This document shows, piece by piece, positions 7,241-10,037 of a stretch of DNA of 10,037 bases. The position numbers were made by a program, and so were the translations under genes. Every line of letters begins with the position of its first letter. The first letter of the stretch is position 1. Location of the stretch: the NCBI GenBank assembly GCA_946410005.1, contig CAMJYS010000020.1:1-10037 (forward strand), given 5' to 3'. The DNA is from an uncultured Clostridia bacterium (GTDB lineage Bacteria > Bacillota > Clostridia > Oscillospirales > Acutalibacteraceae). Below the pieces are notes generated by a model, which ran no database searches, was not told the origin of the DNA, and saw only the letters and a list, made by a program, of their open reading frames with translations.

Positions 7241-7936
7241 ATGAACAATGTATTAAACAGATATTCGAAAATAACCTACAAATTTCCACGAGAATTTATT
7301 TTACTACAAGGCAAAGGTTGCTTTTGGAAAAAATGCACCTTTTGTGATTATTATAGCGACACAAGTGATAATGCATTCGAAAATAATCGCAGCGTTTTGC
7401 AAAAAGTCACGGGTTTTAACAGCGTTCTAGATGTCATAAATTCTGGTTCCACTATGGAAATAGATGAAAAAAGTATCAATTTATTAATAAAAACCGTAAA
7501 AGAAAAAAACATAAAAGAGCTTTGGCTAGAAGTTCATTGGGCTTACAGAAATGTCTTAGAAGATTTTGCAAAAAAATTTGAAGGCGTAACTGTAAAATAC
7601 CGCACAGGAATTGAAACATTTGACCCTAATTTACGAAAATTTTGGAACAAAGGCGTACCTGAAAATGTTACGCCTTTGGATGTTGCGAAATATTTTAAAA
7701 GCGTATGTCTATTAGTCGGAGCAGAAGGACAAACCTTCGAAACAGTCATATCAGATATAGAAATTGCTCAAAAATATTTCGAGCGTTTTATGATAAATAT
7801 TTTTTGTCCAAATACTACAAACGTTAAGCAAAATCATGAGCTTATAGACCGATTCATGAAAGAAATTTATCCAACAATAAAAGACAATCCTAAAATCGAA
7901 ATTTCTCTAAACATAACTGATTTAGGAGTTGGATAA
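7241..7936 (+). CDS. Radical-SAM-like iron-sulfur protein with a CX4CX2C cluster motif
   Basis: A 231-residue cytosolic protein of a family usually annotated only as 'radical SAM protein'. C27, C32 and C35 in GKGCFWKKCTFCDYY form CX4CX2C, not the canonical CX3CX2C, and probably bind a 4Fe-4S cluster that cleaves S-adenosylmethionine. Further motifs are NSGSTMEI (67-74), LEVHW (96-100), RTGIETFD (121-128), which resembles the G-x-E strand of radical SAM barrels, and the C-terminal NITDLGVG. The ATG at 7241 gives the expected MNNVLNRYSKI beginning, although its Shine-Dalgarno sequence is poor. It starts 69 bases after the GNAT gene and ends one base before rluD, so it is probably cotranslated with rluD. 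The reaction is unknown. A role in tRNA-base or queuine metabolism is a guess from context and family memory only. Confidence 0.75.
   Translation: MNNVLNRYSKITYKFPREFILLQGKGCFWKKCTFCDYYSDTSDNAFENNRSVLQKVTGFNSVLDVINSGSTMEIDEKSINLLIKTVKEKNIKELWLEVHWAYRNVLEDFAKKFEGVTVKYRTGIETFDPNLRKFWNKGVPENVTPLDVAKYFKSVCLLVGAEGQTFETVISDIEIAQKYFERFMINIFCPNTTNVKQNHELIDRFMKEIYPTIKDNPKIEISLNITDLGVG
7924..7928 (+). promoter_or_regulatory. Ribosome-binding site deciding the rluD TTG start
   Basis: AGGAG within the last codons of the radical SAM gene lies nine bases before the TTG at 7938. It touches the alternative TTG at 7929 directly, which makes that earlier start unlikely. Confidence 0.6.
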
Positions 7937-7937
7937 A

Positions 7938-8864
7938 TTGCAAAATTTCACATTTGAAATATCAAAAGAAAATTCTAAAATTCGCATTGATAAATTTTTG
8001 TCTCAAAATTTAGAAAATATATCACGGTCTTATATTCACGAACTTATTAAAAATAATGATATTTTAGTAAACGGAAACCATACTACAAAAAACTTCGTAT
8101 TATCTGAAAAAGACATTGTTTCTGTAAACATTCCAAAACCCAAAGAAATAGATATTTTGCCCGAAAATATACCAATAAATATAGTTTATGAAGATGACGA
8201 CCTTTTAATTGTAAACAAAGAAAAAGGAATAGTCGTTCATCCTGCTCCGGGTAATTATACAGGCACATTAGTAAATGCGTTACTTTATAAATGCAAAGAT
8301 TCTTTATCAGGAATAAATGGAAATATTCGTCCGGGTATAGTTCATAGAATAGACAAATACACCAGCGGGCTTTTAATTATCGCTAAAAACGATATATCAC
8401 ATAATTTTTTGGCAGAACAGATAAAAGAACATAGTTTTACAAGAGAGTATGAAGCAATTGTATATGGCAACATAAAAGAAGATAGCGGTACCATTAGAAT
8501 AAATATTGCTCGTCATAAAACTGACCGAAAAAAAATGGCGGTAACTGATATTGGCGGGAAACTGGCTATAACTCATTTTACAGTTTTAAAAAGATACGGT
8601 AATTTTACTCATTTAAGACTAAAACTAGAAACCGGAAGAACTCATCAAATCCGTGTTCATATGGCTTATATAAAACATCCTGTACTTGGCGACGAAGTTT
8701 ATGCCAATCCAAAAAACAATCCGTTTAAGTTTTTAACAGGACAATGTTTGCACGCAAAATCTATCGGTTTTATTCATCCTAAAACTAATAAATATATCGA
8801 ATTTTCTAGCGAATTGCCGGACTATTTCAAAAAAGTAATCGACATTTTAGAAAACAAGGTTTAG
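7938..8864 (+). CDS. rluD: RluA/RluD-family 23S rRNA pseudouridine synthase
   Basis: This 308-residue enzyme isomerises uridine to pseudouridine in structured RNA. RluD proper modifies 23S rRNA helix 69 (U1911, U1915, U1917 in E. coli numbering). An S4 RNA-binding domain occupies about 14-72 (IRIDKFLSQ, SRSYIHELIKNNDILVNG). The catalytic domain has EDDDLLIVNKEKGIVVHP (85-102), the signature HRIDKYTSGLL (136-146) with catalytic D139, and RTHQIRVHM (234-242) followed by HPVLGDEVY. The length fits the family. The TTG start at 7938 is set by AGGAG nine bases upstream and follows the radical SAM stop by one base. Clostridia carry several RluA-family paralogues, so the exact target uridines cannot be fixed from sequence alone. 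No clear terminator follows in the short AT-rich gap before the tRNA promoter. Confidence 0.92.
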   Translation: MQNFTFEISKENSKIRIDKFLSQNLENISRSYIHELIKNNDILVNGNHTTKNFVLSEKDIVSVNIPKPKEIDILPENIPINIVYEDDDLLIVNKEKGIVVHPAPGNYTGTLVNALLYKCKDSLSGINGNIRPGIVHRIDKYTSGLLIIAKNDISHNFLAEQIKEHSFTREYEAIVYGNIKEDSGTIRINIARHKTDRKKMAVTDIGGKLAITHFTVLKRYGNFTHLRLKLETGRTHQIRVHMAYIKHPVLGDEVYANPKNNPFKFLTGQCLHAKSIGFIHPKTNKYIEFSSELPDYFKKVIDILENKV

Positions 8865-8904
8865 ATTTTGATTATAAAAAATTTATTTTTATTCAGAATA
8901 GGTA

Positions 8905-8934
8905 TTGACATACAAAAACGAATTGTGGTAAAAT
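8905..8934 (+). promoter_or_regulatory. Promoter of the serine tRNA pair
   Basis: A perfect TTGACA (8905-8910), an 18-base spacer and TAAAAT (8929-8934), with extended -10 TGG just before it. The -10 ends 15 bases before the first tRNA. This is the strongest promoter in the window, as expected for stable RNA. Confidence 0.8.
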
Positions 8935-8949
8935 TCTGTTAGTAACTTT

Positions 8950-9038
8950 GGAGAGGTGTCCGAGTGGTTTAAGGAGCCAGTCTTGAAAACTGGTGATCCC
9001 GCAAGGGACCGTGGGTTCGAATCCCACTCTCTCCGCCA
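8950..9038 (+). tRNA. tRNA-Ser (UGA)
   Basis: An 89-base class II tRNA including an encoded CCA. The acceptor GGAGAGG pairs with TCTCTCC (one G-U pair), the discriminator is G, and the anticodon stem CCAGT/ACTGG encloses loop CTTGAAA with anticodon TGA. A long variable arm (GATCCCGCAAGGGACC region) and GGTTCGAATCC in the T arm are present. It reads UCA and related serine codons. Confidence 0.97.
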
Positions 9039-9051
9039 TGGTTTTATATTT

Positions 9052-9142
9052 GGAGAAATACTCAAGTGGCTGAAGAGGCGCCCCTGCTAAGGGTGTAGGT
9101 CGAGTGATCGACGCGAGGGTTCAAATCCCTCTTTCTCCGCCA
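9052..9142 (+). tRNA. tRNA-Ser (GCU)
   Basis: A 91-base class II tRNA including an encoded CCA, 13 bases after the first. The acceptor GGAGAAA pairs with TTTCTCC, the discriminator is G, the anticodon stem is CGCCC/GGGTG and the loop CTGCTAA gives anticodon GCT. The long serine-type variable arm contains GGTCGAGTGATCGACG. It decodes AGC/AGU and shares the upstream promoter and downstream terminator with tRNA-Ser (UGA). Confidence 0.97.
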
Positions 9143-9149
9143 TAATAAA

Positions 9150-9187
9150 CACTTTTGCAAACTAATCTTTTGCAAAAGCGTTTTTTG
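9150..9187 (+). terminator. Intrinsic terminator of the tRNA pair
   Basis: CTTTTGCAAA (9152-9161) and TTTGCAAAAG (9169-9178) form a perfect 10-bp stem with a 7-base loop, followed by CG and six T residues (9181-9186). It sits eight bases after the second tRNA. Confidence 0.85.
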
Positions 9188-9230
9188 TTTATAAAATTAA
9201 AATATATCATATTAAACTTTCTGTTCATAC

Positions 9231-9236
9231 TATAAT
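9231..9236 (+). promoter_or_regulatory. Possible -10 element for the cysteine desulfurase gene
   Basis: A perfect TATAAT lies about 85 bases upstream of the desulfurase ATG and after the tRNA terminator. The matching -35 position (CATATT at 9208-9213, 17-base spacing) is poor, so a promoter is plausible but not certain. The ~80-base leader shows no riboswitch I recognise. Confidence 0.4.
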
Positions 9237-9308
9237 ATTGTGAATTGATTTATATCGGTCAAGCTTCACGAAAAATATATTGTTAATAAAAGCGATTAAC
9301 AAAACGAC

Positions 9309-9315
9309 AGGAGGT
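9309..9315 (+). promoter_or_regulatory. Ribosome-binding site of the cysteine desulfurase gene
   Basis: AGGAGGT is a near-perfect Shine-Dalgarno sequence six bases before the ATG at 9322. It rules out the in-frame TTG at 9280, which would add 14 residues. Confidence 0.85.
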
Positions 9316-9321
9316 AAATAT

Positions 9322-9994
9322 ATGATATATCTTGATAATTCAGCCACGACTTTTCCTAAACCTTCTAGCGTATACAATGCTATTTTTAATGCTTCCAGGA
9401 ATTTTGGGGCTAATCCCGGAAGAAGCGGATACACAATGTCTAGGATTTCCGGAAATGAAATAGATAATTGCAGAAAAACAGCCGCTAAAATGTTCGGATT
9501 AGATAATTATAAAAATGTGTCTTTTACACTTAATTGTACAACCGCTTTAAATATGGTTATAAAAGGATATTTGAAGCAAGACGACCATGTTGTAGTTTCA
9601 TGTTTAGAGCACAATGCCGTCATGCGACCACTAAACAAACTGGAAGAAATGGGGATTATTACATACACAAAGGCAAAAGTATATCCCGGCGATGATGAAA
9701 AGACAATAGACTCTTTCAGAAAAGCAATAAATAAAAAAACTGCACTAATAATATGCACTCATGCTTCAAACGTTTGGGGAATACGATTGCCAATCGAACG
9801 TATATCTGCTCTTGGGAAAATATACGGAATACCGATTCTTGTTGACGGAGCACAATCTGCGGGAATTTTTTCTATAAATATGAAAAAATATGATATTGAC
9901 TTTTTGTGTTTAGCCGGCCACAAAGGATTATACGGTCCTATGGGTACAGGAATGTTATTAACAAACCATTCTGATAAACTAGATACAATTATAG
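9322..9994 (+). CDS. Class V cysteine desulfurase family protein, cut by sequencing adapter
   Basis: A PLP-dependent aminotransferase class V protein of the NifS/SufS superfamily, most like the clostridial 'cysteine desulfurase family protein' group (TIGR01977). Such enzymes take sulfur from cysteine as a persulfide for Fe-S clusters, thiolated tRNA or selenium use. Visible are IYLDNSATTFPKP (2-13), TLNCTTALN (69-77), EHNA with the PLP-stacking H97, THASN (146-150), VDGAQSAG (174-181) with the PLP-binding D175, and AGHKGLYGPMGTG (198-210) with the Schiff-base lysine K201. Native sequence ends at residue 224; a full protein would be about 380. The C-terminal half with the catalytic cysteine loop is missing, so the subgroup cannot be settled. 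The stop at 10015-10017 lies within adapter sequence and is not real. Confidence 0.9.
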
Positions 9995-10037
9995 AGATCG
10001 GAAGAGCACACGTCTGAACTCCAGTCACACGTATCAA
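9995..10037 (+). other. Illumina TruSeq-type adapter with index at the contig end
   Basis: Bases 9995-10028 match the 34-base TruSeq read-1 adapter, beginning AGATCGGAAGAGC and ending CTCCAGTCAC. The next eight bases, ACGTATCA (10029-10036), sit where an i7 index would be, and the final A fits the first base of the constant region that follows the index. This is library sequence and not genome. Confidence 0.97.

Noticed and set aside
8950..9142. tRNA-Ser pair as an integration site for a mobile element
   Set aside because: Both tRNAs are intact, no integrase or duplicated tRNA 3' end is present, and a normal terminator and housekeeping gene follow.
9759..10037. Minus-strand ORF over the window end
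   Set aside because: It begins in adapter sequence and runs antisense to the cysteine desulfurase; the first residues are translated adapter.
1..10037. CRISPR arrays, insertion sequences, phage genes, toxin-antitoxin pairs
   Set aside because: No spaced direct repeats, transposase motifs, phage structural genes or small paired ORFs were seen on either strand.

Overview
The window is AT-rich, has strong Shine-Dalgarno sites, CCA-encoding tRNA genes and a clostridial-type class V cysteine desulfurase. This suggests a low-GC Gram-positive bacterium (Bacillota, probably an uncultured member of Clostridia). The lineage is inferred from gene content and style, because the window has no rRNA or other decisive marker. 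Both ends are technical artefacts: the right end runs into an Illumina TruSeq-type adapter, and the first ~58 bases look like a foreign piece joined onto tsaD. The piece is therefore best read as a short-read metagenomic or draft contig.

Left half, minus strand (about 44-4782): a compact housekeeping operon in the order yebC, polA, rimI, tsaD, read right to left. It has one good promoter upstream of yebC (TTGATA-17-TAAAAT) and gaps or overlaps of -14 to +25 bases. It encodes a YebC/TACO1-family translation factor, DNA polymerase I with a degenerate proofreading domain, an N-acetyltransferase of the RimI type, and the t6A tRNA-modification protein TsaD, whose last ~25 residues are lost at the chimeric join.

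Middle, plus strand (4911-7171): two genes with no obvious housekeeping role, each with its own promoter. The first is a cytosolic Hanks-type protein kinase (non-RD, HND in the catalytic loop) with an unrecognised ~118-residue N-terminal region. The second is a GNAT acetyltransferase that carries a signal peptide, which is odd for an acetyl-CoA enzyme. This is the accessory part of the window and the best place to look for something new, such as a signalling pair or host-directed effectors. That role is inference only.

Right half, plus strand: a small radical-SAM-like protein with a CX4CX2C cysteine cluster sits one base upstream of an RluD-type pseudouridine synthase. Next come two serine tRNAs (UGA and GCU) with their own promoter and a clear intrinsic terminator, and then the first 224 codons of a class V cysteine desulfurase cut by the adapter. 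Several genes here serve tRNA or ribosome function (tsaD, rimI, yebC, rluD, the tRNAs, and possibly the desulfurase and radical SAM protein).
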